Shown here one piece after another: positions 1 through 10,290 of a stretch of DNA of 64,000 nucleotides. Made by a program: the position numbers and the translations under genes. Numbering within the stretch: position 1 is the stretch's first letter; the number at the start of each line of letters is the position of its first letter. This stretch comes from Psychromonas sp. MME1 (GTDB taxonomy: Bacteria > Pseudomonadota > Gammaproteobacteria > Enterobacterales > Psychromonadaceae), in assembly GCF_041080865.1 (NCBI RefSeq), contig NZ_CP160906.1, positions 2,294,001 to 2,358,000 on the forward strand, read 5' to 3'. The notes beneath the pieces were generated by a model, which searched no databases, had not been told where the DNA came from, and worked only from the letters and a program-made list of their open reading frames with translations.

Positions 1-124
1 GTTTTTGGGTCGTAGCGGCATTATCGAGATAGATCAAAGGGTGATCATTAATGGTTTGCTGTAGGGCAGGAAACTGCAAACGCAATTGTTCAATAGAAAA
101 TGTAGATTCAACCAAGGTAAACAC
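1..124 (-). CDS. Cysteine desulfurase, SufS/CsdA type (N-terminal fragment, cut by window edge)
   Basis: Only the first 41 codons lie in the window. The translation contains FSIEQLRLQFPAL and then LIYLDNAATTQK, the N-terminal pattern of group II PLP-dependent cysteine desulfurases, in which this loop precedes the PLP domain. The family removes sulfur from cysteine for Fe-S cluster assembly. A stop codon lies directly before a GTG at 122-124, so GTG or the TTG at 113-115 must be the start; neither has a strong ribosome site. It follows pdxJ on the same strand after a 63-bp gap. SufS and CsdA cannot be separated from this fragment because the active-site cysteine and the neighbouring genes are outside. 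Confidence 0.8.
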   Translation of the reverse strand, partial: MFTLVESTFSIEQLRLQFPALQQTINDHPLIYLDNAATTQK

Positions 125-187
125 TCACTTACAATCTAAGAAGGCTATCAGCAGTTAGAAATCACAACCGATAGCCAACAACAGCCT

Positions 188-922
188 TTAGCCATTTCGC
201 CCTTCAACCATTAGACGTTTCATTTCACTCACTGCGTTAGCAAAGCCATCAACTAGCGCACGAGCAACAATCGCATGACCAATATTCAGTTCGATGATTT
301 CTGGCAATGCCGCAATAGGTTTCACATTATGATAGTTTAAACCATGCCCTGCATTCACTTTTAAACCAACTTGGTGTGCGTAGGTAGCCGCTTTAGCAAC
401 ACGCTCTAATTCCGATTCTTGAATCGCTTCGCTGGTTGCATCGGCATATTGACCCGTATGTAATTCGATATAGGCAGCGCCCGTTTTAAACGCTGCATCT
501 ATCTGCGCATTTTCAGGGTCAATAAACAAAGAGACCTGAATACCAGCCGCATTTAAACGGGCGACGGCACTGGCGATATTAGTAAAAGAGCCAATCACAT
601 CTAACCCCCCTTCAGTGGTTAACTCTTCACGTTTTTCTGGTACTAAACAGACAAAGGCTGGTTTGGTTTTAATGGCAATATCAACCATTTCATCGGTTAC
701 CGCCATCTCTAAATTCATTCGTGTTTGTAATGTCTGTGCTAACACTTCAACATCACGGTCGATAATATGGCGGCGATCTTCACGTAAATGGATCGTGATA
801 CCATCGGCACCCGCACATTCGGCTACAGCAGCTAAATGGGCAGGCTCTGGATAGCAAGTCCCACGCGCGTTGCGCAATGTGGCGATATGATCAATGTTTA
901 CACCTAATAAAATCTTACTCAT
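188..922 (-). CDS. pdxJ: Pyridoxine 5'-phosphate synthase PdxJ
   Basis: PdxJ condenses 1-deoxy-D-xylulose 5-phosphate with 3-amino-2-oxopropyl phosphate to give pyridoxine 5'-phosphate, the last ring-closing step of DXP-dependent vitamin B6 synthesis in the cytoplasm. The 244-residue length is typical. The N-terminal [13 protein letters not shown] block, His45 in [11 protein letters not shown], Glu72 in [10 protein letters not shown] and the later [11 protein letters not shown] loop correspond to the conserved TIM-barrel active-site segments. It lies downstream of recO with a 15-bp gap, the common recO-pdxJ order of gammaproteobacteria, and is probably co-transcribed with era and recO. Confidence 0.96.
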   Translation of the reverse strand: MSKILLGVNIDHIATLRNARGTCYPEPAHLAAVAECAGADGITIHLREDRRHIIDRDVEVLAQTLQTRMNLEMAVTDEMVDIAIKTKPAFVCLVPEKREELTTEGGLDVIGSFTNIASAVARLNAAGIQVSLFIDPENAQIDAAFKTGAAYIELHTGQYADATSEAIQESELERVAKAATYAHQVGLKVNAGHGLNYHNVKPIAALPEIIELNIGHAIVARALVDGFANAVSEMKRLMVEGRNG

Positions 923-937
923 TGCTACGTTGTCCTT

Positions 938-1639
938 TTATTTCGCCGCAAATAAACTGCGGCTATGTAATGGTTTGCCACCCAATAGGTGGGCTAATGC
1001 TTGACGACAAAAACGTTTTGCCGTGTGTAAAATAGTCGGGCTAGAAAAATCTCGATTAGCCAATGCGAGTATCTCTTCACCTTTATAGACTTGATCTTTT
1101 TTATGAATCGCTTGTTTAGCGAAAAAACCTGCCTGTTGCTGATATTGATATTCATAACCCGCTTCGATTAATTCACCACTGTAAATATCTTCATGAAAAT
1201 TAACACCATAACCTAAATTTTCTAATAGGCTAAATTCAAAACGACGTAATGTAATTTGTGGGTTACCTGCCGCAGCGATTTCTAGCAATGTCTGCTGATA
1301 AGCTGTAAATAAACCATCACAGGAAGTTTCAGCCTCTAGAAGGCGGTATAATAATTCATTAATATACATTGCTAAATAGAGGCGATCACCACTTAATGGC
1401 ACGACCTGAGTAATGGCCTCAATGGACTTAACCGTTTTTAAACTGCCACGTCCAAAATAACTCACTTGTAGCAGGGTAAAAGGTTGCGCCATACCGCGTT
1501 TCATACGCGAACTACTACGCGCCCCCTTATACACTAAACTCACTTTCCCTACATCTTGGCAGAACAGATCAATTAATTGACTGGTTTCACCGTAGGGGCG
1601 TCGATGTAGAATAAAAGCTTGATGAGACTCAATTGACAT
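938..1639 (-). CDS. recO: DNA repair protein RecO
   Basis: RecO works with RecR and RecF to load RecA on SSB-coated single-stranded DNA during gap repair. The 233-residue protein begins with the OB-fold segment typical of the family (HRRPYGETSQLIDLF, then GKVSLVYKGAR) and continues into the helical C-terminal domain. The family is poorly conserved in sequence, so the call rests on the N-terminal pattern, the length and its place between era and pdxJ. The gap to era is only 9 bp, which suggests co-transcription. Confidence 0.93.
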   Translation of the reverse strand: MSIESHQAFILHRRPYGETSQLIDLFCQDVGKVSLVYKGARSSSRMKRGMAQPFTLLQVSYFGRGSLKTVKSIEAITQVVPLSGDRLYLAMYINELLYRLLEAETSCDGLFTAYQQTLLEIAAAGNPQITLRRFEFSLLENLGYGVNFHEDIYSGELIEAGYEYQYQQQAGFFAKQAIHKKDQVYKGEEILALANRDFSSPTILHTAKRFCRQALAHLLGGKPLHSRSLFAAK

Positions 1640-1648
1640 AGTAAATGC

Positions 1649-2551
1649 TTACTTACTGTAATCATCACCATAGCCAAGGCTGTGTAACGCACGCATGTCA
1701 TCAGCCCAGCCAGATTTAACTTTCACCCAAACTTCTAAAAAGACTTTCGCATCAAAAAGTTCTTCCATATCAAGGCGAGATTGTTTACTAATCTCTTTAA
1801 TTTTGTCACCTTTATTGCCGATAACCATCCGTTTTTGACCGTCTCGCTCAACTAAAATCAATGCATTAATATGCAACACACCATTTGCTTGCTGTTTAAA
1901 TTGCTCAATTTCAACGGTGACTGAATAGGGAAGCTCATCACCTAGAAAACGCATTAGCTTCTCACGGACTATTTCTGACGCCATAAAGCGTGACGAACGA
2001 TCAGTGATATAATCTTCAGGAAAATAGTGCTCAGATTCAGGCAAAGCCTGTTGCGCCCATTGACGGATTTTTTCCACATTATCGCCTTTTTTAGCAGACA
2101 TTGGCAGAATGTGAGCAAAATTATAACGTTTAGCTAATGTTTCTAAGTGCGGTAATAAAAGCTCTTTATCTTCAACATTATCAATTTTGTTAACGGCTAA
2201 CACTACCGGGCATTTTAAGTACTGTAATTTACTCAGTACCATTTCATCATCTTCGTTCCAGTGTGTCCCTTCAACGACAAAAATCACCATTTCAACATCA
2301 TTAATTGAGCTCGCTGCAGAGCGATTCATCAAACGATTAATCGCACGTTTTTCTTCTACATGTAGCCCCGGAGTATCGACAAAAATAGTTTGATACTCGC
2401 CGACGGTATCTATACCTAAAATGCGATGACGAGTCGTTTGCGCTTTGCGTGAAGTGATACTCACTTTTTGACCTAATAAGGCATTAATCAATGTTGATTT
2501 ACCCACATTTGGACGACCAACAATTGCCACTAATCCACATTTTGTACTCAT
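1649..2551 (-). CDS. era: GTPase Era
   Basis: Era is an essential GTPase that binds the 3' end of 16S rRNA and assists maturation of the 30S subunit. The sequence shows the P-loop GRPNVGKS at residues 12-19, the switch region around [17 protein letters not shown] near residue 122, and a C-terminal KH domain containing [12 protein letters not shown]. The length of 300 residues matches the family. Its start codon lies immediately after the rnc stop (rnc ends at 2552), the classical rnc-era coupling, so translation is probably linked. Confidence 0.97.
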   Translation of the reverse strand: MSTKCGLVAIVGRPNVGKSTLINALLGQKVSITSRKAQTTRHRILGIDTVGEYQTIFVDTPGLHVEEKRAINRLMNRSAASSINDVEMVIFVVEGTHWNEDDEMVLSKLQYLKCPVVLAVNKIDNVEDKELLLPHLETLAKRYNFAHILPMSAKKGDNVEKIRQWAQQALPESEHYFPEDYITDRSSRFMASEIVREKLMRFLGDELPYSVTVEIEQFKQQANGVLHINALILVERDGQKRMVIGNKGDKIKEISKQSRLDMEELFDAKVFLEVWVKVKSGWADDMRALHSLGYGDDYSK

Positions 2552-3238
2552 TTATTGTGCTCCCAGTAAAAATGCTAACATTTTTTCGGCGGCCACTTGC
2601 TCCGCTTTGCGTCGACTTGTCCCCTGCCCCATCACCGAGGGTAAACCTTCAATAGTGCAGCTCATTGTAAAACGCTGGTTATGCGCTTCACCTTTGATTT
2701 CAATCACTTCATAGACGGGTAGTGCTTTTTTACGTGACTGCAAACGTTCCTGTAAACGCGTTTTCGGATCTTTTTGGCTAATTCCCGGTTTAATCGTCTT
2801 TAAACGACTATCAAACCAGCCTAAAATCAAACCCTTAACAGTATCAATATCCGAGTCAAGGAAAGCCGCACCAATAATCGCTTCAACGCTATCAGCGATA
2901 ATGGAGTCGCGGCGAAAACCACCACTTTTCAACTCTCCCGGCCCTAAAATCAAGCAATCACTTAGAACAAATTCACGCCCTATTTCAGCTAACATTTTTC
3001 CGCACACTAAGGTCGCACGCATGCGACTTAAATCACCTTCATCCACATTAGGAAAACGGGTGTAAAGATCCGTCGAAATTGCAAAACTTAAGATTGAATC
3101 CCCTAAAAACTCCAATCGTTCGTTATGATTTCCCAAGGCACTGCGATGAGTGAGCGCTTGTTTGAGTAAATTAAAATCTTTAAAGGTATAACCGATGCGT
3201 CTTTCTAAACGTTTTAATTCGTCATTCTTAATACTCAT
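2552..3238 (-). CDS. rnc: Ribonuclease III
   Basis: RNase III cuts double-stranded RNA and processes the rRNA precursor and some mRNAs. The catalytic signature [12 protein letters not shown] is at residues 39-50, with the acidic cluster expected for Mg2+ binding. A double-stranded RNA-binding domain occupies roughly residues 155-225, with the [18 protein letters not shown] end typical of it. The 228-residue length is standard. The ATG shares one base with the end of lepB, giving a tightly packed lepB-rnc-era arrangement. In Escherichia coli rnc autoregulates this operon by cutting its own leader; this was not tested here. Confidence 0.97.
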   Translation of the reverse strand: MSIKNDELKRLERRIGYTFKDFNLLKQALTHRSALGNHNERLEFLGDSILSFAISTDLYTRFPNVDEGDLSRMRATLVCGKMLAEIGREFVLSDCLILGPGELKSGGFRRDSIIADSVEAIIGAAFLDSDIDTVKGLILGWFDSRLKTIKPGISQKDPKTRLQERLQSRKKALPVYEVIEIKGEAHNQRFTMSCTIEGLPSVMGQGTSRRKAEQVAAEKMLAFLLGAQ

Positions 3239-4158
3239 TACTTAACACCACCGATACGATCAAATCGAATACCACTGGGTACCCAAGTAGGAAGAAAATC
3301 ATCGCGGTGACGGTAGAACTCAAAACTTACCCAAATTGCAACGGCTTTACCCACTAAATTCTGCTCCGGAACAAATCCCCAATAACGGCTATCTTTACTG
3401 TTATCTCGGTTATCCCCCATGACAAAGTAATTACCTTCAGGCACAATCCATTCATAGGCGTAGGTATCTGCTTGCTGATAATAATAAGCGACATGGTCGC
3501 TACGCAGCGGATTGATTAATACTTTATGGGCCACTTCACCTAATATTTCGCTATAAACTTGCATCATACTCTCTTCATCGGCAAAATCTTGCTCACCGAT
3601 ATACTGCGTATCAACGGCTTTATAGTTACCACATTTTTCTTTTTCACATGCAGGAACAAGATAAAGGCGCTTATCTTTATAAACAATTTTATCCCCCGGT
3701 AAACCAACAACACGCTTGATGTAATCAACACGAATATCTTCTGGGTATTTAAATACCGCGATATCACCGCGTTTAGGCTCGCCAACTGGGATCAGTGTAT
3801 TTTGCCAAACAGGCTCTTTGACACCATAGGAAAATTTTTCAACTAAAATAAAATCACCAACTAATAGGGTGGGCATCATTGAACCCGATGGAATTTGAAA
3901 AGGCTCATATAAAAAAGAGCGCAAGACAAAAACAATCGCAATGACGGGAAACAGTGATCGCGCATTTTCGATGATCACATTTTCAGGATAGATACCTGCC
4001 AATGTTTGTTCATCTAATACCCCTTCCACTTTATCCTGTGCTGCTTGTCTAGCAGCAACTCGTTTAGGCCCCCATATAAATTTATCAAGCAGCCAGACAA
4101 TACCGGTAACAAAGGTTAATATAACCAAAATAAGTGCAAACGTATTTGCCATTTTCAT
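3238..4158 (-). CDS. lepB: Signal peptidase I
   Basis: LepB cleaves signal peptides from exported proteins at the outer face of the inner membrane. Two hydrophobic segments are visible (residues about 6-24 and 70-84), followed by the catalytic serine Ser93 in PSGSMMPTL. The general-base lysine lies in [12 protein letters not shown], and the family motif [14 protein letters not shown] appears near the C-terminus. At 306 residues it is slightly shorter than the E. coli enzyme. It begins the lepB-rnc-era-recO-pdxJ run. A strong hairpin between lepA and lepB at 4297-4330 suggests lepB may depend partly on its own promoter. Confidence 0.96.
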   Translation of the reverse strand: MKMANTFALILVILTFVTGIVWLLDKFIWGPKRVAARQAAQDKVEGVLDEQTLAGIYPENVIIENARSLFPVIAIVFVLRSFLYEPFQIPSGSMMPTLLVGDFILVEKFSYGVKEPVWQNTLIPVGEPKRGDIAVFKYPEDIRVDYIKRVVGLPGDKIVYKDKRLYLVPACEKEKCGNYKAVDTQYIGEQDFADEESMMQVYSEILGEVAHKVLINPLRSDHVAYYYQQADTYAYEWIVPEGNYFVMGDNRDNSKDSRYWGFVPEQNLVGKAVAIWVSFEFYRHRDDFLPTWVPSGIRFDRIGGVK

Positions 4159-4296
4159 TCCTATTATTTAGATTTTCTTTTATTCAATCAGATTATTTAA
4201 GCTGACATGTAGGCACATATCCGTTTAACTAATATGACTACCAATTATGCGTAAACAACTTGAATACGCAGATTTTTGACCTGTTTATATAAAGCG

Positions 4297-4330
4297 AAAA
4301 ATGCGCTGTTTAAAAAAACAGCGCATTTTT
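4297..4330 (-). terminator. Intrinsic terminator after lepA
   Basis: A 15-bp perfect stem (arms 4297-4311 and 4316-4330, AAAAATGCGCTGTTT and its complement) encloses a 4-base loop and carries A/T runs on both outer flanks. It is 27 bp past the lepA stop. Because the arms end in T runs on either strand it could work in both directions, but the only gene pointing into it is lepA. It separates lepA from lepB, which share an operon in many relatives. Confidence 0.8.
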
Positions 4331-4356
4331 GCCATTTACTCTATGGGTTGGGACAG

Positions 4357-6153
4357 CTATTTATCTTTGCCAATATGCAACACCGCAAGGAATGCTTCCT
4401 GAGGAATATCAACATTACCGACAGACTTCATTCGCTTTTTACCCTCTTTTTGTTTCTTCAATAGTTTTTTCTTACGGCTAATATCGCCGCCATAACATTT
4501 TGCAAGTACATTTTTAGTAAGCTGTTTTACCGTGGAACGGGCAATAATTTTCCCGCCTATCGCCGCTTGTATTGCAATATTAAACATTTGGCGAGGAATA
4601 AGCTCTTTCATTTTTTCAACGAGATCTCGACCATAGTTTTCGGAGTTACTACGATGCGTAATGAGCGCGAGCGCATCTACACGATCACCATTTATTAACA
4701 CATCCACGCGCACCATATCCGCCAATTCAAAACGAATAAAATTATATTCCAGTGAAGCATAACCACGGCTGGTTGATTTCAAGCGGTCAAAGAAATCCAT
4801 CACCACCTCTCCCATCGGGATATCATAGGTTAGCGCAACCTGATTACCATGATAGGCCATTTTCTTTTGCACACCGCGTTTATTGATACAGAGCGTAATA
4901 ACATTACCTAAATATTCCTGCGGTACTAAAATATTACACTCCGCAATTGGTTCACGAATCTCTTTAATGCTATTTATCGCGGGTAGTTTAGCAGGACTAT
5001 CAACATGTTGAACTTTGCCATCGTTCGTTTCTACTTCATAAATAACCGTTGGTGCAGTAGTAATTAAATCAAGATCATATTCACGCTCTAAACGCTCTTG
5101 AATAATCTCCATATGCAGTAAACCCAAGAATCCACAGCGGAAACCAAAACCGAGTGCCGATGAATTTTCTGGTTCATAAAATAGTGATGCATCATTAATA
5201 CTCAACTTACCCAAGGCATCGCGAAAACTTTCGTAATCATCGGAGCTCACGGGGAACAAGCCAGCATAAACCTGTGGTTGCACGCGCTTAAATCCAGCCA
5301 AAGGTGCACTTGCTTCGTTGTTAGCAAGTGTTAATGTATCACCAACTGGCGCACCAAGAATATCTTTAATGGCTGAAATAACGTAGCCCACCTCACCCGC
5401 TTTTAAGATCCCCGTTTCTTTCTGTTTAGGCGTGAAATAGCCCACTTTGTTAACTAAGTGAACCTGACCAGTAGACATCACCTTCATGCGGTCACCAACT
5501 TTAATTTGGCCGTTTTTAATACGCACTAAGGAAACAACACCTTGATAGTTGTCAAACCATGAATCAATAATTAAGGCTTGTAATGGCGCATCAAGATCCC
5601 CCACTGGTGGCGGAATAGCACGCACAATTTCTTCTAACACCAAATCGACACCAAGCCCGGTTTTAGCAGAACAATGGACAGCTTCCGTCGCATCAATACC
5701 GATAATATCTTCTATCTCTTCAGCAACACGAATAGGATCGGCCGCAGGCAAATCTATTTTGTTCAGAATAGGTACAACTTCTAGGTCCATCTCCATTGCG
5801 GTATAACAGTTAGCAAGTGTTTGTGCTTCAACGCCTTGCCCTGCATCGACCACTAACAATGCCCCTTCACAGGCTGCTAATGAACGCGATACTTCATAGG
5901 AAAAGTCGACGTGTCCCGGCGTATCGATAAAATTAAGCTGGTAAGTTTGACCATCTTTGGCTTTATAATCGAGCGTCACACTTTGTGCTTTAATGGTAAT
6001 TCCGCGTTCACGTTCAATCTCCATTGAATCGAGTACTTGCGCTTCCATTTCTCGAACCGTTAAGCCACCACAAATGCTGATTAAACGATCCGACAACGTT
6101 GATTTGCCATGATCGATATGGGCGATTATTGAAAAGTTACGAATATTTTTCAT
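4357..6153 (-). CDS. lepA: Elongation factor 4 (LepA), back-translocating GTPase
   Basis: LepA is a ribosome-bound translational GTPase linked to translation under ionic or cold stress and to 30S assembly. The P-loop [13 protein letters not shown] starts near residue 9. [22 protein letters not shown] and the family-specific C-terminal domain ending [15 protein letters not shown] are all present. The chosen ATG at 6151-6153 gives 598 residues and the usual [16 protein letters not shown] beginning; an in-frame ATG 12 codons upstream would add residues unlike the family. Neither start has an ideal ribosome site, with the nearest AGG about 14 bases before the chosen ATG. Confidence 0.95.
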   Translation of the reverse strand: MKNIRNFSIIAHIDHGKSTLSDRLISICGGLTVREMEAQVLDSMEIERERGITIKAQSVTLDYKAKDGQTYQLNFIDTPGHVDFSYEVSRSLAACEGALLVVDAGQGVEAQTLANCYTAMEMDLEVVPILNKIDLPAADPIRVAEEIEDIIGIDATEAVHCSAKTGLGVDLVLEEIVRAIPPPVGDLDAPLQALIIDSWFDNYQGVVSLVRIKNGQIKVGDRMKVMSTGQVHLVNKVGYFTPKQKETGILKAGEVGYVISAIKDILGAPVGDTLTLANNEASAPLAGFKRVQPQVYAGLFPVSSDDYESFRDALGKLSINDASLFYEPENSSALGFGFRCGFLGLLHMEIIQERLEREYDLDLITTAPTVIYEVETNDGKVQHVDSPAKLPAINSIKEIREPIAECNILVPQEYLGNVITLCINKRGVQKKMAYHGNQVALTYDIPMGEVVMDFFDRLKSTSRGYASLEYNFIRFELADMVRVDVLINGDRVDALALITHRSNSENYGRDLVEKMKELIPRQMFNIAIQAAIGGKIIARSTVKQLTKNVLAKCYGGDISRKKKLLKKQKEGKKRMKSVGNVDIPQEAFLAVLHIGKDK

Positions 6154-6453
6154 GAATACATTAAATACCTGTGTTATTGCATGCTGCATGCGCTGTAATA
6201 TGGGCTTTCATAGCGACGCTTTCTAGACTTTAAAATGGAGCAAGAAGCTTCGATATATAAATGCTACGCATTCTAACGAATTAATCAATCCACCGCTATC
6301 TTTATGACACAATCCCCTTTTCAATAAAGATAGCAAACAAAGATATCGCCAATAGAATAGAAAATAATCACTTTTAATTTTTCACCAATCCTTTTTAAGC
6401 GTGTGCTATTTCACAAAACCAACCTACTTATGTTCAATAAGCACCTATTATTG

Positions 6454-6483
6454 TTAACAGAATTGATCGTTTTAGCTTACAAT
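6454..6483 (+). promoter_or_regulatory. Candidate sigma-70 promoter for the RRM gene
   Basis: TTAACA (6454-6459) and TACAAT (6478-6483) are separated by 18 bases and resemble a -35/-10 pair. Transcription from here would give an untranslated leader of about 140 bases before the ATG at 6634. Long leaders are common on cold-induced RNA-binding protein genes, but no cold-box was verified. The rest of the 6154-6633 gap is A/T-rich and shows no ORF that I can support. Confidence 0.4.
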
Positions 6484-6633
6484 ATGTTTGCTTTTTTTAG
6501 GGAACAGTAACGGCAAGGAGCAAATTAATTTGTGCAGCCAACAACCGAAAAAAGAGATTCTTAATCATTATTCAATCCATATCGCATCTATCGATGTCGA
6601 TGTTTTTCTATCTATCTTTGAGGTTATTTAATT

Positions 6634-7103
6634 ATGAAATCAAACACATCTGTGTTGCTTTCTGTCGCAGTGGCGATATTAGGATTTATCGTTATTTCTG
6701 TATCAGGCATTAATATACCTGGTCAATATTTATTTGTTATTGGCGCTTTAGCAACGGGGCTTGCCATTCAATTTATTCCAACAACTAAATCAACGAACAC
6801 AAGTGAAGAAGCAAACACTGCAGATTTTACAACTGCGACACTTTATGTTGGAAACTTACCTTATCGCGCAAATGAGATGGCTATCCGTACACTGTTTTCA
6901 GAGCATGGCAAAGTTATTTCAGTACGTTTAATGAAAGATAAGCACACGGTAAACGTCGTGGCTTTGGTTTTGTAGAAATGCCCGAGGAAGATGCTAAAAA
7001 TGCTATCGCTGCATTAAATGAGTATGAATTTCAAGATCGCTCATTAAAAGTGCGTGAAGCGAATGAAAGAGCACCACGCAATGATGATAATAGCGAAAAT
7101 TAG
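6634..7103 (+). pseudogene. Membrane-anchored RRM RNA-binding protein, interrupted by a 1-base deletion
   Basis: The first frame encodes two hydrophobic segments (about residues 6-24 and 30-48), a short linker, then the start of an RNA recognition motif with the RNP2 strand TLYVGNLPY and KVISVRLMKDKHT. It then runs into a stop at 6973-6975. The next frame continues the same domain exactly: RGFGFVEM (RNP1), EDAKNAIAALNEYEFQDRSLKVREANER, ending at 7101-7103. Adding one G in the ACGGT near 6956-6960 restores a 156-residue protein with the expected HTGKRRGFGFVEM. The family consists of single-RRM proteins with two N-terminal membrane helices, seen in marine gammaproteobacteria. The lesion is either a sequence error or a recent mutation, as nothing else is decayed. 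Confidence 0.8.
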
Positions 7104-7127
7104 TCAATATTTATTGCTATCTGCATA

Positions 7128-7149
7128 AACGCCCTTTGGGCGTTTTTTT
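7128..7149 (+). terminator. Intrinsic terminator after the RRM gene
   Basis: AACGCCC-TTT-GGGCGTT followed by a run of T on the plus strand, 25 bp after the RRM stop codon. Its T-run reaches the stop codon of the convergent ptrB gene. Confidence 0.85.
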
Positions 7150-9223
7150 ATGCCTGCTCGATATTATCATTGCAGGCGAGGTTAATTAAAAAAGCGAATT
7201 CCCTCGCCGTATCATGAAAAGGCTTAAATCGACCAGACTTACCACCATGACCCGCTTCCATATCCGTATACAACAGTAATTGATTGTTATCAGTTTTTAA
7301 TGCCCGCAACTTGGCAACCCACTTCGCGGGCTCCCAATATTGGACGTTCGAATCATGTAAGCCTGTGGTGACTAACATGTTTGGATAATCCTGCCTTTTT
7401 ACTTGATCATATGGACTATATGAGAGCATATAATGATAATAGTGTTCAATATTAGGATTTCCCCACTCATCATACTCTCCCGTTGTTAAAGGTATAGATT
7501 CATCGAGCATAGTCGACACAATATCAACAAAGGGGACTGCAGCAACAATACCGCAATATAGCTCGGCCGCATCATTGATAACCACCCCCATCAATAATCC
7601 TCCAGCACTGCCTCCCATGGCAAAAACCTTACTAGGATCTGCATAATTTTGTGTAATTAATCCTTTGGTCACATCTATAAAATCATTAAATGTATTTTTC
7701 TTTTTTAGCAGCCTTGCATCTTCATACCAAGCACGCCCAAGCTCCTCACCTCCTCTGACATGGGCCACCGCATATACAAAACCACGGTCTAATAGACTGA
7801 GATTAGCAGCACTAAAGGTAATATCTAAACTGTGTCCATAGGAACCATAGCCATAGATTAAAATAGGATTATGGTTATTGAAAAGTGCACGTCGGTAGAC
7901 CAAAGTGACGGGAATATTGGTACCATCGCGGGCTACTATGGTAATTCGTTCACTTTTGTAATCACCACTTTCAAAACCACCCATCACAATGCGCTGTTTT
8001 AATATCTCAGTAACACCACTATTTAAGTCAAGCTCATAAACGGTTGTAGGCGTGGTAAAAGAGGTATATTGGTAACGAAATTTACTGCTATTAGGATCGG
8101 GATTGTAATGACTAAACACACTATAGGCAGGATCATTAAATGTAATGAGTTTAGATTCGCCGCTATTATAGTGAATTTGGCGTAGCTGAGGTAATCCTGC
8201 AGACCGTTCTTCAACAACTAACCAATCAGACATTAATTCAAAGTCTTCAAGTAATACCGCTTCTCGAGCTGAAATTAACGTTTTCCAATGTGCACTATCA
8301 CTATTAACCGATACACGGGAAGTTTGTAAAGCAAAGTTTTTACCGGATAAATTCGTGCGTATGTAAAATAGGCCTTGGAAATGGTCAATCCGATATTCAT
8401 GCCCTTCTGATCGCGGCAAAAATATCTGCGGCGGCTGTAGCGGATAATTAGCATCTAACAGCAAGCATTCCGACGTTGTACTGCTTTCAATATAAATAAC
8501 GACATATTGTTCACAACGCGTTTTATATATATCAACATAAAAGCTTTCATCACTTTCTTGGTAAACTAATTGGTCATTTTCTATCGCATCCCCGAGCGTA
8601 TGCCGATAAACTTGATAGGGCAATAAAGTCTTAGGATGTTGCTTAACATAAAAAACCGTTTTATTGTCATTTGCCCAAACGACGGCAGAAACATCTTCAA
8701 TGATGTCATCAAGTACCTCGTTCGTTTGCAAGTTTTTAAAATAGAGCCGATATTGCCGACGACTAATAACATCCTCAGAAAAAGCCAATAGCATGGCGTT
8801 GCTTGATAGTGTTAAATCACCTAATTCATAATACTCATGCCCTATTGCGCGCTGATTGCAATCCAGATAAATCTCATCTGCAGCATCCATTGTTCCTTCA
8901 TGTCGACTATAAATAGGGTAATCTTTGCCTTCATCAAATCGCGATAAATAGTAAAAGCCATTTTTAAAATAAGGAACCGTACTTAGCGCAGGCTCTTGTC
9001 GCGCGACCATCTCTTTATATAAGGTATTTTGTAATGTCGCTAATGGTGCCATTTCATGCTCTGTATAGGCATTTTCTTGTTTAAGATAATTTAACACGTC
9101 AGCGGATTCGCGTTTATCATCTCGTAGCCAAAAATAATCATCACAGCGTTGATGACCATGCATCTCGTGAATATACCGTTTTTTCGGTGCGTAAGGGGCA
9201 TAACGTTTATTAGCAGTTTGCAT
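7148..9223 (-). CDS. ptrB: Oligopeptidase B (protease II), S9 family
   Basis: Oligopeptidase B is a cytoplasmic serine peptidase that cuts short peptides after Arg or Lys. The 691-residue protein has the N-terminal beta-propeller region, with early motifs such as YFWLRDDKR and then ENAYTEHEMA. The C-terminal alpha/beta-hydrolase domain contains the nucleophile in MGGSAGGLLMG near residue 538, an Asp in GLHDSNVQYWEP and the catalytic His in EAGHGGKSGR. VRGGEELGRAWYEDA is also diagnostic of the S9A family. Length and motifs fit PtrB better than prolyl oligopeptidase. It is a lone gene, convergent with the RRM gene. Confidence 0.93.
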   Translation of the reverse strand: MQTANKRYAPYAPKKRYIHEMHGHQRCDDYFWLRDDKRESADVLNYLKQENAYTEHEMAPLATLQNTLYKEMVARQEPALSTVPYFKNGFYYLSRFDEGKDYPIYSRHEGTMDAADEIYLDCNQRAIGHEYYELGDLTLSSNAMLLAFSEDVISRRQYRLYFKNLQTNEVLDDIIEDVSAVVWANDNKTVFYVKQHPKTLLPYQVYRHTLGDAIENDQLVYQESDESFYVDIYKTRCEQYVVIYIESSTTSECLLLDANYPLQPPQIFLPRSEGHEYRIDHFQGLFYIRTNLSGKNFALQTSRVSVNSDSAHWKTLISAREAVLLEDFELMSDWLVVEERSAGLPQLRQIHYNSGESKLITFNDPAYSVFSHYNPDPNSSKFRYQYTSFTTPTTVYELDLNSGVTEILKQRIVMGGFESGDYKSERITIVARDGTNIPVTLVYRRALFNNHNPILIYGYGSYGHSLDITFSAANLSLLDRGFVYAVAHVRGGEELGRAWYEDARLLKKKNTFNDFIDVTKGLITQNYADPSKVFAMGGSAGGLLMGVVINDAAELYCGIVAAVPFVDIVSTMLDESIPLTTGEYDEWGNPNIEHYYHYMLSYSPYDQVKRQDYPNMLVTTGLHDSNVQYWEPAKWVAKLRALKTDNNQLLLYTDMEAGHGGKSGRFKPFHDTAREFAFLINLACNDNIEQA

Positions 9224-9342
9224 GGCTTGCTCAATGATGATTTAAAGAGGGGAAATATTAACACTCGCTAATAGATTGGCAAAGCATGCCTTGAAATAGA
9301 GTAGTGAAAGGAAGCATTAATTCAAGAAGAGTAAATGGATAT

Positions 9343-9370
9343 AAAAAAACAGCTCCCAAGGGAGCTGTTT
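9343..9370 (-). terminator. Intrinsic terminator after malG
   Basis: An 11-bp stem (9347-9357 with 9360-9370, AAACAGCTCCC and its complement) followed on the minus strand by a T run. It lies 11 bp beyond the malG stop and ends the malEFG transcript. Confidence 0.88.
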
Positions 9371-9381
9371 GATGTATTGAT

Positions 9382-10278
9382 TTAACCTTTATTACCACCT
9401 GCGGTTAAACCACCTACTAACCATTTTTGTGCGAGCATGAACACAACGGTAATCGGTATTGCCGATAGAACCGCTGCGGCTGCGAAATCGCCCCATAAAT
9501 AGTTTTGTGGGTGCAGATACTGTTGCATACCAACCGCTAAGGTATAGTTCTCAACAGGGACGTCAACTAACAATAATGAAGCAACTGGCACTTCAGTAAC
9601 TGCAGCCACAAATGACAGGATAAATACCACGGCTAGAATAGGCACAGAAAGCGGTAATAACACCAACCTAAATGCCTGCCAAGGTGTCGCACCATCTAAC
9701 GATGCAGCCTCTTCTAGAGAAACATCAATCGTTTCAAAATAACCTTTGATAGTCCAAACATGTAATGCAATACCGCCTAAATAAGCAAAGATTAAGCCCC
9801 CGTGAGTATTTAAACCAAGGAATGGGATATAGTCACCAACTTTATCGAATAATGCATATAACGCCACTAACGCAAGCACAGCTGGGAACATTTGAAATAT
9901 TAACATCCCTTCTAACAATACTTTTTTACCCGCAAATTTCATTCGAGCAAATGCGTAAGCAGATGTTGTTGATAATACAACAACTAATATTGACGTAATA
10001 CCTGCTACTTTCACCGAGTTCCATAGCCAGCTCAAAACCGGAAATGGAGGCGCTGAAATAGTTCCATCGGCATTAGTGACACTTAAACCTAATGCAAGTC
10101 GCCAGTGATCTAGCGTTGGGTTATCAGGAATTAACGATCCCGCTGCGAAGTTACCTTCTCGAAACGAGATGGCAATAATCATCAATAGTGGAAATAAAAT
10201 CGTTGCACAAAAGATTAATAAAAATGCATGGGCAAACCAGACGCGTTTTTGTTCATTTTTAGATTTAACAATAGCCAT
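9382..10278 (-). CDS. malG: Maltose/maltodextrin ABC transporter permease MalG
   Basis: MalG is one of the two inner-membrane permeases of the maltose importer. The 298-residue protein shows several hydrophobic segments and the cytoplasmic EAA loop ([20 protein letters not shown] near residues 188-207) that docks with MalK. The C-terminus [12 protein letters not shown] matches the MalG tail that reaches toward the binding protein and ATPase interface. It follows malF by 12 bp, so the two are co-translated. Confidence 0.96.
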   Translation of the reverse strand: MAIVKSKNEQKRVWFAHAFLLIFCATILFPLLMIIAISFREGNFAAGSLIPDNPTLDHWRLALGLSVTNADGTISAPPFPVLSWLWNSVKVAGITSILVVVLSTTSAYAFARMKFAGKKVLLEGMLIFQMFPAVLALVALYALFDKVGDYIPFLGLNTHGGLIFAYLGGIALHVWTIKGYFETIDVSLEEAASLDGATPWQAFRLVLLPLSVPILAVVFILSFVAAVTEVPVASLLLVDVPVENYTLAVGMQQYLHPQNYLWGDFAAAAVLSAIPITVVFMLAQKWLVGGLTAGGNKG

Positions 10279-10290
10279 TAGATTGTTCCT

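Noticed and set aside
4276-4464. Short plus-strand frame across the lepA terminator
   Set aside because: It spans the terminator hairpin and the end of lepA; no ribosome site or family likeness.
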